Origin: Candidatus Ryanbacteria bacterium | Lineage (GTDB): Bacteria > Patescibacteriota > Minisyncoccia > Ryanbacterales > GWA2-47-10b | Assembly (NCBI GenBank): GCA_943354465.1 | Contig: CALRCC010000025.1 | Span: 1-8,189 of the forward strand | DNA length: 8,189 nt | Direction: 5' to 3' | In this document: in pieces, positions 1 through 6,079 of the stretch | How the letters are laid out: the number at the start of each line of letters is the position of its first letter | Position numbering within the stretch: the first letter of the stretch is position 1 | Program-made: the position numbers and the translations under genes | Notes under the pieces: generated by a model | Database searches by the model: none | Seen by the model: the letters and a program-made list of their open reading frames with translations, nothing else | What the model was told of the DNA's origin: nothing

Positions 1-558
1 ACGCTTGGCTTTGGTATAAATAACGCAAAATGGTATGACATACCAAAATGCCAAGGAGGTGGCGCAGAAACGTGCAACATTGTATTGCCACCAAAAGTTG
101 TGCAACCTCCGCAGCCCATACAGCCAGTTGGCGGTGCACCAATACCTGGTGTTACGATGGGTCTTTCTCACGCAGATGCGGCAACATACTTAAGAGGTGC
201 TAGCATCGGAATATCTTCCACAGGAGAATGTGAAGAGTATAGGAAGGGATGCACATACCTTGGTGGGCTATCTAATGAGACTATACAAAAAATTATATCT
301 GTTGATGCTGGATGCGGTGGCTGTGTTACAATCACAGGAGGAACCGAACCTGGACACAGGACACACGGTGTAGACAAACCAGGAGGTGACAGCATAGTAG
401 ATATGCGCTATAGCGATAATACTGTAAAATCTTTAAGTGGCAACGGTATAAAAATAGACGCCAATTTCGGAAAAGGATTTACATGCGAGGACAGCAATAG
501 CAATGCAATCAACTGCAGAGGAAGCGTTACGCCACACCATATACATGTTAAGTTTTAA
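1..558 (+). CDS. M15-like cell-wall peptidase, C-terminal part (5' end outside window)
   Basis: The frame is open from base 1, so this is the last 185 residues of a longer protein. A proline-rich linker lies at about residues 30-50 of the fragment. A compact domain follows, with the pattern GGTEPGH (113-119), H122, GGDSIVD (128-134) and a terminal HHIHVKF (179-185). This resembles the zinc site of M15-type D,D-/L,D-peptidases (His...Asp...His-x-His), which cut peptidoglycan peptides; H122, D134 and H182 are my candidate ligands. The spacing between the first His and the Asp is longer than the classic SxHxxGxAxD. Eight cysteines come in close pairs (17/25, 77/84, 105/108, 162/172), suggesting a disulfide-bonded domain outside the membrane. 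Its stop overlaps the next gene by 14 bp, so it is probably the wall-opening partner of the pilin array. The peptidase call is a motif judgement; a non-catalytic relative is possible. Confidence 0.6.
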   Translation, partial: TLGFGINNAKWYDIPKCQGGGAETCNIVLPPKVVQPPQPIQPVGGAPIPGVTMGLSHADAATYLRGASIGISSTGECEEYRKGCTYLGGLSNETIQKIISVDAGCGGCVTITGGTEPGHRTHGVDKPGGDSIVDMRYSDNTVKSLSGNGIKIDANFGKGFTCEDSNSNAINCRGSVTPHHIHVKF

Positions 559-883
559 ATTATTTATTCTTTCCATAACGCTGATGTCGCCTCTTTTTGC
601 GAGTGCACAAGACTCGCTAAACTACGGCGACCTTATAAAGATAAACTGTGACAGCATACCGGCGTGTCTTGAGACTATATTCAAAGCGGCCGTATCTGTG
701 GCATTCCCAGTGGCGGTAGTATTTATCTTCTGGTCTGGGTTTCTATTTATATCTGCTGGTGGCAACCCAGAGAAGCTGAAGACGGCTCGTGATACACTAT
801 TGTGGGCGATTATAGGCCTTACTATCGTCATAGGCGCATGGGCGCTTGCCGTCGCCTTCCAGGCATCGCTAAAAGACCTATGA
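545..883 (+). CDS. Type IV secretion pilin-like protein 1 (T4SS_pilin type)
   Basis: This is a 112-residue exported two-helix membrane protein. A signal peptide covers residues 1-21 with probable cleavage after FASA (A21/Q22). Helix 1 spans about 46-70 and helix 2 about 84-106. The short loop between them reads AGGNPEKLKTAR, the hallmark of the small VirB2/TrbC-like pilins common in Patescibacteria (Pfam T4SS_pilin). Two cysteines (C35, C41) lie just before helix 1 in the probable exterior part and may pair. I chose the ATG at 545 because it leads straight into the signal peptide; a longer reading from 503 only adds a hydrophilic lead inside the upstream gene. No Shine-Dalgarno site is visible, so translation may be coupled to the upstream gene, which it overlaps. 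Expected role: subunit of a surface filament or secretion channel in the cytoplasmic membrane. Confidence 0.8.
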   Translation: MLSFKLFILSITLMSPLFASAQDSLNYGDLIKINCDSIPACLETIFKAAVSVAFPVAVVFIFWSGFLFISAGGNPEKLKTARDTLLWAIIGLTIVIGAWALAVAFQASLKDL

Positions 884-1248
884 CAATGACTACGCACAGC
901 AATACATTTCACAAAAAACTACTACGAGCTATACTAATAGCAACGGTTCTCTGCATCATATCTGGCACGGCTTATGCCAAGCTAAATAATATATCAAAAC
1001 CACCTACCGGATCACAAGATTTTGCGGGTATCCTTGGTGGGATTGCCGACTTTGTCACTGCTTTCGGCACTCCTATAGCAGCATTTTTCTTGGTGCTCAC
1101 TGGCTTTATGTTTATCGCCGCACGAGGCAACACACAAAAGCTTGAGGAAGCTCGCGCTATGCTTTTGTGGGTTGTAGTTGGTACAGCTATTATCGTTGGC
1201 GCAGGACCTATAGCCAGTATGGTCATCAACTTTGCAAAGGGGCTCTAG
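880..1248 (+). CDS. Type IV secretion pilin-like protein 2
   Basis: This is a 122-residue paralogue of the preceding gene. A basic start (HKKLLR, 11-16) and hydrophobic stretch end in TAYA, with probable signal cleavage after A33. Helix 1 is at about 54-81 and helix 2 at about 92-116, joined by ARGNTQKLEEAR, close to the AGGNPEKLKTAR loop of pilin 1. The ATG at 880 overlaps the upstream TGA as ATGA, a classic coupling arrangement; a second in-frame ATG at 886 is an equally good start. The window's convention that TGA is a stop rests partly on this junction. It belongs with pilin 1 as the more alike pair of the array. Likely an inner-membrane/surface pilin subunit. Confidence 0.78.
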   Translation: MTMTTHSNTFHKKLLRAILIATVLCIISGTAYAKLNNISKPPTGSQDFAGILGGIADFVTAFGTPIAAFFLVLTGFMFIAARGNTQKLEEARAMLLWVVVGTAIIVGAGPIASMVINFAKGL

Positions 1249-1295
1249 TGAGCTCGTGCAAAGATCGTCGTCCGTTATTATTCATTATTAATTAA

Positions 1296-1301
1296 TAATA
1301 T
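1296..1301 (+). promoter_or_regulatory. Possible -10 element for pilin 3 (weak)
   Basis: The 59-bp gap before pilin 3 is very AT-rich and contains a TTATTAATTAATAA palindrome (about 1285-1298). TAATAT ends exactly 6 nt before the ATG at 1308, the same spacing as better -10 boxes elsewhere in the window. No good -35 is visible, and AT-rich sequence makes chance matches likely. Confidence 0.3.
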
Positions 1302-1307
1302 TTATTT

Positions 1308-1658
1308 ATGAGCAAAAAAGCTCTCATGCACGCAGCTATTTTGGCAATTTCATTTGCCCCATTGATGGTATTAGCTCAAACTGGTGGTATTGAAGACTTT
1401 ATCGAAGGCACACTTGGCGGGATAGTAAAGGCCGCAATTCAATTCCTTATGGCCGTAGCGACTCTTGTGTTTATATTTGGAATCATCAAATATATAACGG
1501 CTGGCGGCGATTCTGAAAAAGCAGGCGATGCAAAAGAATTTATTATCTGGAGTATCGTGGGGTTTGCGGCAATGCTAGGCATTTGGGGCGTCGCGACATT
1601 TTTGGTTGAGGGACTTGGATTTGACACAGGCGAAATACCAGAAAATATTTACAATTAG
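1308..1658 (+). CDS. Type IV secretion pilin-like protein 3
   Basis: This is a 116-residue exported pilin-like protein. The signal peptide is residues 1-23 (MSKKALMH start, VLA/Q cleavage). Helix 1 lies at about 39-64 and helix 2 at about 76-101; the loop is AGGDSEKAGDAKEF. Unlike its neighbours it carries a hydrophilic C-terminal tail after helix 2 (GFDTGEIPENIYN, 104-116). It shares ATLVFIFG in helix 1 and a W-S/G-I-V/L-G start of helix 2 with pilin 4, so these two form a second subgroup. It is separated from pilin 2 by 59 bp of AT-rich DNA that may hold its own promoter. The start at 1308 gives the full signal peptide; no Shine-Dalgarno site is present. Confidence 0.8.
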   Translation: MSKKALMHAAILAISFAPLMVLAQTGGIEDFIEGTLGGIVKAAIQFLMAVATLVFIFGIIKYITAGGDSEKAGDAKEFIIWSIVGFAAMLGIWGVATFLVEGLGFDTGEIPENIYN

Positions 1659-1664
1659 TTCTTC

Positions 1665-1916
1665 ATGCAGCCCACTAAAGGAGTACAAGGCATCGTTGAT
1701 AAAATATCAGAAGGCATCATCAGTCCGTTTATAACATTGCTTTTTGCTGTAGCAACTCTTGTCTTTATGTGGGGTGTCATACAAATGGTTATAAGCCCAG
1801 AAGATACTGAAGCAAGAGAAAATGGCAAACAGCATATTGTCTGGGGCATTTTAGGAGCGACAATCATGTTAGGCGCCTACGGCATAATCGGCCTCATCTC
1901 AACTCTCTGGGAATAA
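1665..1916 (+). CDS. Type IV secretion pilin-like protein 4, no signal peptide
   Basis: This is an 83-residue protein with two predicted helices (about 17-43 and 55-81) and the linker SPEDTEARENGK. It aligns with pilin 3 (ATLVF in helix 1; IVWGILG opening helix 2) but lacks the cleavable N-terminal signal and the GG of the loop. It begins 6 nt after the pilin 3 TAG and in the same frame. It may be a structural variant that inserts via its first helix, or an assembly/capping subunit; neither role can be told from sequence. The cassette ends just downstream at a strong terminator. Confidence 0.72.
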   Translation: MQPTKGVQGIVDKISEGIISPFITLLFAVATLVFMWGVIQMVISPEDTEARENGKQHIVWGILGATIMLGAYGIIGLISTLWE

Positions 1917-1923
1917 TCAAAGA

Positions 1924-1965
1924 AATAAAACAAAAACCCTCCGTACGGAGGGTTTTTGTTTTATT
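1924..1965. terminator. Perfect palindromic bidirectional Rho-independent terminator
   Basis: A 42-bp perfect inverted repeat is centred on GTAC (1943-1946). The GC-rich core CCCTCCGTACGGAGGG is flanked by A-rich sequence on the left and T-rich sequence on the right, so both strands read as hairpin plus U-tract. It sits between the end of the pilin cassette (+) and the end of the tRNA cluster (-) and would serve both. Confidence 0.88.
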
Positions 1966-1983
1966 AAAATATATTCTTTAAAG

Positions 1984-2066
1984 TGCCGCGGGTGGGATTC
2001 GAACCCACAAGCCCTTTCGAGCCAAGGATTTTAAGTCCTCTGCGTAAACCGTTCCGCCACCGCGGC
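1984..2066 (-). tRNA. trnL: tRNA-Leu(TAA)
   Basis: The 7-bp acceptor stem is GCCGCGG/CCGCGGC. The anticodon loop is CTTAAAA within AGGA...TCCT, giving anticodon TAA (reads UUA). There is a long class II variable arm, a GGTTCGAATCC T-arm and discriminator A. CCA is not encoded. The gene is uninterrupted, so there is no group I intron of the cyanobacterial tRNA-Leu(UAA) type. It lies 10 nt after tRNA-Gly and is probably processed from the same transcript, ending at the palindromic terminator. Confidence 0.95.
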
Positions 2067-2076
2067 AATACACTTG

Positions 2077-2148
2077 TGCGGTCAGGGAGAGTCGAACTCC
2101 CATCTCGTCCTTGGCAAGGACGCATAATAGCCACTATACGATGACCGC
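2077..2148 (-). tRNA. trnG: tRNA-Gly(GCC)
   Basis: Acceptor GCGGTCA/TGACCGC, anticodon loop TTGCCAA (anticodon GCC, reads GGC/GGU), T-arm GGGAGTTCGACTCTCCC and discriminator A. CCA is not encoded. Its own promoter-like sequence lies in the 49-nt spacer upstream. Confidence 0.95.
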
Positions 2149-2161
2149 AAATATGTACTCT

Positions 2162-2190
2162 ATCATAGCGCGCAAACAGGTGAAACTCAA
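2162..2190 (-). promoter_or_regulatory. Putative internal promoter for tRNA-Gly/tRNA-Leu(TAA)
   Basis: On the minus strand TTGAGT (2185-2190) and TATGAT (2162-2167) are separated by exactly 17 nt, a good sigma-70-type pair. The predicted start near 2155 leaves a leader of about 7 nt before tRNA-Gly. An internal promoter would let the last two tRNAs be made independently of the endonuclease transcript. Confidence 0.45.
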
Positions 2191-2197
2191 GAGTTTG

Positions 2198-2281
2198 TGC
2201 TGAGGGGGAGAGTCGAACTCCCACGGGATTGCTCCCACCAGCTCCTAAGGCTGGCGCGTCTGCCAATTTCGCCACCTCAGC
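2198..2281 (-). tRNA. trnL: tRNA-Leu(TAG)
   Basis: Acceptor GCTGAGG/CCTCAGC, anticodon stem CCAGC/GCTGG with loop CTTAGGA (anticodon TAG), long variable arm, GAGTTCGACTC T-arm and discriminator A. CCA is not encoded. A perfect TATAAT (2306-2311) in the spacer after tRNA-Cys could be a -10 box for it, with a leader of about 18 nt, but no convincing -35 accompanies it. Confidence 0.95.
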
Positions 2282-2315
2282 ATAAATGAAAAAAGGTACT
2301 CCAAGATTATAAGTT

Positions 2316-2391
2316 TGGAGGCCTGGGCGGGAATCGAACCCACGAATAGCGGTTTTGCAGACCGCAGCGTTAGCCACTTCGCCACCAGGCC
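2316..2391 (-). tRNA. trnC: tRNA-Cys(GCA), 5' end overlapped by endonuclease gene
   Basis: Acceptor GGCCTGG/CCAGGCC with the U73 discriminator typical of tRNA-Cys, anticodon loop CTGCAAA (anticodon GCA), and a GGGTTCGATTCCC T-arm. CCA directly follows the discriminator (2316-2318), so the 3' end is encoded here, unlike the next three tRNAs. The first 22 nt of the tRNA (2370-2391) also encode the last residues and the stop codon of the LAGLIDADG endonuclease gene. Confidence 0.95.
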
Positions 2392-3104
2392 TTATTACCA
2401 AGAATTTCGGCGGCTCTCTTTTGTGTACTTCGACCAGGGATACTCAAATATTCTCTAAAGATGTCATATTTTCTTTGTAAAAACAAGCCTTCGGCATCTT
2501 CATACATAAACTTGAACAACTTGTAACTATCGAGAGTGGAAAATCGCAATTGGAAGGCGCGCTGATTTGGATAAATTTTCATCGTGCTCATATTGGCAGA
2601 TTTCTCAAGCTTATTTTCCAAATCGACGAGAAATTTTCTACACCCACAGGTAAAAATCGTCGCTAGTCTTTTTAAAATTACCTGACCATGAGTACCAATA
2701 CCCCTCTCAATAGTTACACACCCATCCCCATCAAAGTACCCGCGAACAAAGTCGGCGAGAAAATTCTTTGGAATATTTGGAAACGCAAGAGTTAGCGACT
2801 TACGCGGATAAACGCCTCGTTTCATTAAATCGTTGTATATTTTTTTGTCACCAATTCTAAGCATATATTGTATTTGCCGTTTAGGATCGTCCGGTTTTGA
2901 CTCGACAATAGTATGTTCTGATGCAAGAGCTTTTTTTATATTTTCGATACTGGCTCGATCAATACTACTAACACGCAAGTATTTACCTCTTATATACGGA
3001 GAGTCCTCCAAACTACCGTCAGCGCAAATATATCCCAGCACATATGCCATCGGCTTACTCCATACTTCAAAAAATGAATTATCAACCTTATACTTAACAC
3101 CCAC
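2370..3104 (-). CDS. LAGLIDADG homing endonuclease (two-motif, free-standing)
   Basis: This is a 244-residue protein with two LAGLIDADG helices: VLGYICADGS (22-31; catalytic acid D29) and LADFVRGYFDGDGC (116-129; catalytic acid D127). The typical PRKSLTLAFP lead-in lies at 100-109, and a late FLQRKYDIFREYL helix is at 208-220. Both acidic residues are intact, so it is probably an active monomeric endonuclease that cuts a long specific DNA site and spreads by repair. The start is GTG at 3104, exactly 6 nt after a TATAAT box. The C-terminal AWWRSG is read from the acceptor stem and D-arm of tRNA-Cys, and the TAA stop is inside the tRNA. No intein splice signals and no surrounding gene halves are visible, so it is free-standing. 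It separates infB-rbfA from the tRNA cluster and looks like an insertion at a tRNA 5' end; the target site is unknown. Confidence 0.85.
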   Translation of the reverse strand: MGVKYKVDNSFFEVWSKPMAYVLGYICADGSLEDSPYIRGKYLRVSSIDRASIENIKKALASEHTIVESKPDDPKRQIQYMLRIGDKKIYNDLMKRGVYPRKSLTLAFPNIPKNFLADFVRGYFDGDGCVTIERGIGTHGQVILKRLATIFTCGCRKFLVDLENKLEKSANMSTMKIYPNQRAFQLRFSTLDSYKLFKFMYEDAEGLFLQRKYDIFREYLSIPGRSTQKRAAEILGNKAWWRSG

Positions 3105-3110
3105 ACTTTT

Positions 3111-3139
3111 ATTATAGGTGGTAAGGATATGATATGCAA
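3111..3139 (-). promoter_or_regulatory. Promoter of the homing endonuclease, apparently leaderless
   Basis: Minus-strand TTGCAT (3134-3139), a 17-nt spacer and a perfect TATAAT (3111-3116). The expected transcription start, 7 nt downstream, is the G of the GTG start codon at 3104, so the mRNA would have no 5' leader. It lies partly in the gap between rbfA and the endonuclease. Confidence 0.6.
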
Positions 3140-3140
3140 G

Positions 3141-3425
3141 TTATTTTACAAAAAATCGTATCGCGGGAGTATACTTGTTGTCGAGCTTTTGACGCACAAA
3201 ATGCGTCGCTTCATTTTCTCGCGTTTTGAGTATATCTGCAACCTTATCACGAGCTTCATCTGGAAACACACTTACTGAGATCATGGCACGCGATGCCACT
3301 TCATTAAGATCCACGAACTGCACAGACGCAAATACGCCATTATCAAATGCGCACTCGCGTAAAAAAAACTCTCCTATGGCCTCCTGCAAAAATGCAGTGA
3401 GTCGCTCTCTACGCCTCTCGTTCAT
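3141..3425 (-). CDS. rbfA: Ribosome-binding factor A
   Basis: RbfA binds the 30S subunit and assists late maturation of the 16S rRNA 5' end. The 94-residue product begins MNERRRERLTAFLQEAIG, the usual basic first helix. It continues through the KH-like core (VQFVDLNEVASRAMISVSVF, 36-55) and ends KYTPAIRFFVK, matching the family's closing strand. It lacks the acidic C-terminal tail found in longer RbfA proteins, so this is a minimal form. I chose the ATG at 3425 because it gives the normal RbfA N-terminus and has TATCAT exactly 6 nt upstream; TTG 3455 and ATG 3452 would add a non-conserved hydrophobic lead. It overlaps the end of infB by 17 bp, the common infB-rbfA order. Confidence 0.87.
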   Translation of the reverse strand: MNERRRERLTAFLQEAIGEFFLRECAFDNGVFASVQFVDLNEVASRAMISVSVFPDEARDKVADILKTRENEATHFVRQKLDNKYTPAIRFFVK

Positions 3426-4881
3426 AAAAGAATGATAAAATATCGCGCTCATCAATCGCGCGCGATGACTGCACCATCAATCCGCCCTCTTCACCTGAAC
3501 GCAAAACTGTAGCCGCTACTTTGTTTCTCTGAAGGCTAATGATTCGCCCCTTCCCGACCACCTCACCTTGACGAAGGATTTCAAATTGAGCATCGGCAGG
3601 TACGATGCCATCTTTTGCACGCCCACCGATAATACGCCCAGCTGGTATATTGGCAAACACCTTTAATACCAAAAGCTTGCCATGATCTTCGCGCGTAATC
3701 TTTTTTGGTGCCAACTTTCGCAGCTCCTCGCGAATCCAATCAATGGCCTCGTAGATAACATCAAAAGATCTGACATCCACATGAAAACGCTCCGCTATAT
3801 CCAATATTTGACCGCGTACGCGCACATGAAAACATAGAACAAAAGGAATTTTTGCTGCTGATATATTTTTGATCTCGCTCTCGGTAACCTCGCCTACGCC
3901 TCCTTCAAAAAATTTGACTGGCAAGTCAGCAGGCACAATCGCGCGAAGCTCTTCAATGATTGCCTCGTAAGACCCCGCGACATCAGTTTTTATCAAAATA
4001 CCAATATCAGCTGGAGCATTGTCGCGTGCCGCTGGCTTTTCAAGCGCGGCACGAGCAGTCTCAAGATCTGCTTTCGAAGAAAAACTTATAGCTTCTGATC
4101 CGATCTCTGGTACAGCATCAAATCCAACAATACGCGCTGGAGTTGATGGCCCCGCGCTCTCAATCGGCTTTCCAAAGCCGTCTTCCAAAATACGCACTGG
4201 AGCTGAGGCGCTACCTGCCAAAACAAAATCACCTTTTTTGATATGCCCATCTCGCACAATAATCATCGCCGCAGGTCCCCTGCGCGGATCTAAATGTGAT
4301 TCTATAACGATACCTCGCAATGGCAACGATGAGTCGCCACGCAATTCTTCAAGATCGGTTAGTAAAAAGATTGTCTCTAGTAATTCATCAATGCCTTTAC
4401 CTTCCTTTGCTGATACCAACACACATGGCACGCTACCACCCCAACCCTCTACAAGCACATCAATTTCGGCAAGACTAGCCTTCGTGCGATCAATGTCAGC
4501 GGTTGTCTTATCAATCTTATTTATAGCGACTATAAATGGAATATTTGCTTTTTTAACGGCCTCAAGTGCCTCTTTTGTTTGTGGCTTTACGCCATCGTCA
4601 GCGGCGACGACCAATACAGCCACATCAGCTACTCTCGCACCACGCACACGCATTTTAGAGAAAATCTCATGCCCAGGAGTATCCAAAAATGTTACTCGTT
4701 TGTCATGCCACAAAATTTCTGACGCGCCCAAATGCTGGGTGATACCTCCGGACTCTTTACCTACTACATTCGTTTTTCGAATATAATCAAGAAGCGTGGT
4801 TTTACCATGGTCGATATGACCCAAAATAACCACGATTGGATGTCGTGATGCTGATGTCTTGTTGTCGGTTGTTGGTAGCAT
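3409..4881 (-). CDS. infB: Translation initiation factor IF-2 (short form)
   Basis: IF-2 is the GTPase that brings initiator fMet-tRNA to the ribosome and promotes subunit joining. Counted from the ATG at 4881 the protein is 490 residues. In the four-residue-longer reading from GTG 4893, the G motifs are GHIDHGKT (25-32), DTPGH (71-75), NKID (125-128) and SAK (161-163). Domain II and the central domain follow, then a C-terminal barrel with VFANIPAGRIIGGRAKDG at about 412-429. The long N-terminal region of E. coli IF-2 (about 890 residues in all) is absent: the G domain begins almost at the start codon. ATG 4881 versus GTG 4893 cannot be decided from sequence. It lies 30 nt after the DUF4446 gene and overlaps rbfA. 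Confidence 0.95.
   Translation of the reverse strand: MLPTTDNKTSASRHPIVVILGHIDHGKTTLLDYIRKTNVVGKESGGITQHLGASEILWHDKRVTFLDTPGHEIFSKMRVRGARVADVAVLVVAADDGVKPQTKEALEAVKKANIPFIVAINKIDKTTADIDRTKASLAEIDVLVEGWGGSVPCVLVSAKEGKGIDELLETIFLLTDLEELRGDSSLPLRGIVIESHLDPRRGPAAMIIVRDGHIKKGDFVLAGSASAPVRILEDGFGKPIESAGPSTPARIVGFDAVPEIGSEAISFSSKADLETARAALEKPAARDNAPADIGILIKTDVAGSYEAIIEELRAIVPADLPVKFFEGGVGEVTESEIKNISAAKIPFVLCFHVRVRGQILDIAERFHVDVRSFDVIYEAIDWIREELRKLAPKKITREDHGKLLVLKVFANIPAGRIIGGRAKDGIVPADAQFEILRQGEVVGKGRIISLQRNKVAATVLRSGEEGGLMVQSSRAIDERDILSFFYEREA
3432..3437 (-). promoter_or_regulatory. Possible -10 element for rbfA inside infB
   Basis: Minus-strand TATCAT lies exactly 6 nt before the rbfA ATG at 3425, within the end of infB. 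No matching -35 is apparent. It is supported mainly by the same spacing at other starts in the window. Confidence 0.35.
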
Positions 4882-4911
4882 AAAATTGTGCACGATTGAG
4901 CCACATGCCTG

Positions 4912-5358
4912 CTAAGCGCTTTTGATGGCTCGCGCGAGTGCATCATGCTCTTCTTCTGATAGCTGATAACTAGAACTTCCAGCCTTGATAGGCTTTGCGT
5001 ATATAAGTGGCTGTCCGCGCGTATAAAGGCTAGAGAAAACAACACCATCATTTCTTCCATCGAGCAGCGCTATTACAAAGCTTTGATCGCTTCCAGTGTC
5101 AGAAAATGGATTAAAGCGCACCATAGAAACCTTTTGGACGCTACCCAAGAAATCTTGCGCTAGCGTGCTATGGGCGTCACCAAGTTGGCTCAATATCTGC
5201 TCTACTCCGTCGAGTCGCCCTGCATGCTCTGCCACAAGTGCTTCGAACGTTTTTGGGTCGCCTCCCCCAAAAATCTTCTTAAATTTCTTCTCTAGGTAAA
5301 AAAGTCGCATTATACACGCGACGAGCATAACGCCCAAAATGACAAGGGCTATTTGCAT
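4912..5358 (-). CDS. DUF4446 family membrane-anchored protein
   Basis: This is a 148-residue protein with one N-terminal transmembrane helix (about 2-21), a basic/coiled stretch (YLEKKFKKIFGGGD then a helical region to about 65), and a C-terminal globular part. That part contains SVQKVSMVRFNPFSDTGSDQSF (73-94), IALLDGRNDGVVFSSLY (96-112) and YAKPIKAGSSSYQLSEEE (120-137). These are the diagnostic conserved blocks of DUF4446, a family of unknown function known mainly from Firmicutes and candidate phyla, where the globular part probably faces the cytoplasm. It begins 7 nt after the seven-helix gene's stop and precedes infB by 30 nt, so co-transcription is likely. No catalytic residues can be proposed. 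Confidence 0.8.
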   Translation of the reverse strand: MQIALVILGVMLVACIMRLFYLEKKFKKIFGGGDPKTFEALVAEHAGRLDGVEQILSQLGDAHSTLAQDFLGSVQKVSMVRFNPFSDTGSDQSFVIALLDGRNDGVVFSSLYTRGQPLIYAKPIKAGSSSYQLSEEEHDALARAIKSA

Positions 5359-5365
5359 ACTTACT

Positions 5366-6073
5366 TTAAATTACCAGCTCATCGGGCTCCTGTAAAGCAG
5401 TGATTGCGAAATATGCCAGTATCGCTGAAATGAGCGTTATCAGCCGTGATGCTGTCACATACCAATCTGTCACGACTCCTGTCTCATCAAGAAACCCAGA
5501 TATACCAAGTAAAATAAATGACAAATTAGATAAAATCTCAAAACGCCGTATGTGAGCATCTTCACTGCGCGCGACAAATGCCATAAAAAGCCCAAAAAAT
5601 GCGATGCACAAAAGTGGGGCAAACTGTACAGTAAAAATCTTGATAGTCGTATCACTCGTAATAATTTGGCTCGCAAAAAAACTGTTAGGGCGGATATCAA
5701 TCGAAAAAATAAACAGAGATACGACAAATGCTATATATCCCGCTCCATACAGAAGATAAATGAGCATGGCAGGTACGCGTGGGAAAAATGCTTTGTTGAA
5801 ATAACTGGCTATAACCACAAGAGAAAGACCGATAAAAATCTGCATTATATAAACAATGATTTCAGCCAAATCCTTTCGCCCTACATAACTTAGAAAGTCG
5901 GCGATAGCTAGCACATACCATACTATGCCCATGACACACCAAAAAAGAGCGTACGGAAAAAGCCATTTTCTTTTGTACCTAGGATTTACATTAGACCGCG
6001 CGAAAAATATAAAAGCGCTAAACGTTCCGATAGCAACTGATACAAGAACGGTAAAAAGAATACCCGCCAACAT
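5366..6073 (-). CDS. Seven-helix integral membrane protein, function unknown
   Basis: The 235-residue protein has seven predicted transmembrane helices, at about 2-25, 38-60, 70-91, 99-124, 145-166, 178-196 and 204-226, with short loops and a brief acidic tail (QEPDELVI). I do not recognise the family. The size and helix count resemble stand-alone 7TM sensor modules found at the N-terminus of some histidine kinases and cyclases, but no output domain follows, so that is only an analogy. I chose the ATG at 6073 because an extended -10 (TGGTATACT) ends exactly 6 nt before it; an in-frame TTG at 6079 is the alternative. It sits 27 nt after the PGPGW-like gene and 7 nt before the DUF4446 gene. Confidence 0.75.
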   Translation of the reverse strand: MLAGILFTVLVSVAIGTFSAFIFFARSNVNPRYKRKWLFPYALFWCVMGIVWYVLAIADFLSYVGRKDLAEIIVYIMQIFIGLSLVVIASYFNKAFFPRVPAMLIYLLYGAGYIAFVVSLFIFSIDIRPNSFFASQIITSDTTIKIFTVQFAPLLCIAFFGLFMAFVARSEDAHIRRFEILSNLSFILLGISGFLDETGVVTDWYVTASRLITLISAILAYFAITALQEPDELVI

Positions 6074-6079
6074 ATTCAA

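Noticed and set aside
1984..2066. Group I intron in tRNA-Leu(TAA), suggested by the nearby LAGLIDADG gene
   Set aside because: The tRNA is continuous at 83 nt with a normal anticodon loop, and the endonuclease lies next to tRNA-Cys instead.
2183..2196. AAACTC-AA-GAGTTT hairpin between tRNA-Leu(TAG) and tRNA-Gly as a terminator
   Set aside because: A 6-bp stem with a 2-nt loop and no U-tract is too weak; the same bases fit better as part of a -35 element.
1964..2401. A 145-residue open frame across the whole minus-strand tRNA cluster
   Set aside because: It is the translation of four tRNA genes (AVCKTAIRGFDSRPGL and similar strings are typical of translated tRNAs), not a protein gene.
2370..3104. 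Intein
   Set aside because: There is no N-terminal splicing Cys/Ser block, no C-terminal HN plus Cys/Ser/Thr, and no host protein on either side.
4019..4786. A 255-residue plus-strand open frame
   Set aside because: It runs antisense to infB, whose GTPase motifs are intact; its composition is Ser/Ala/Pro-rich shadow sequence.
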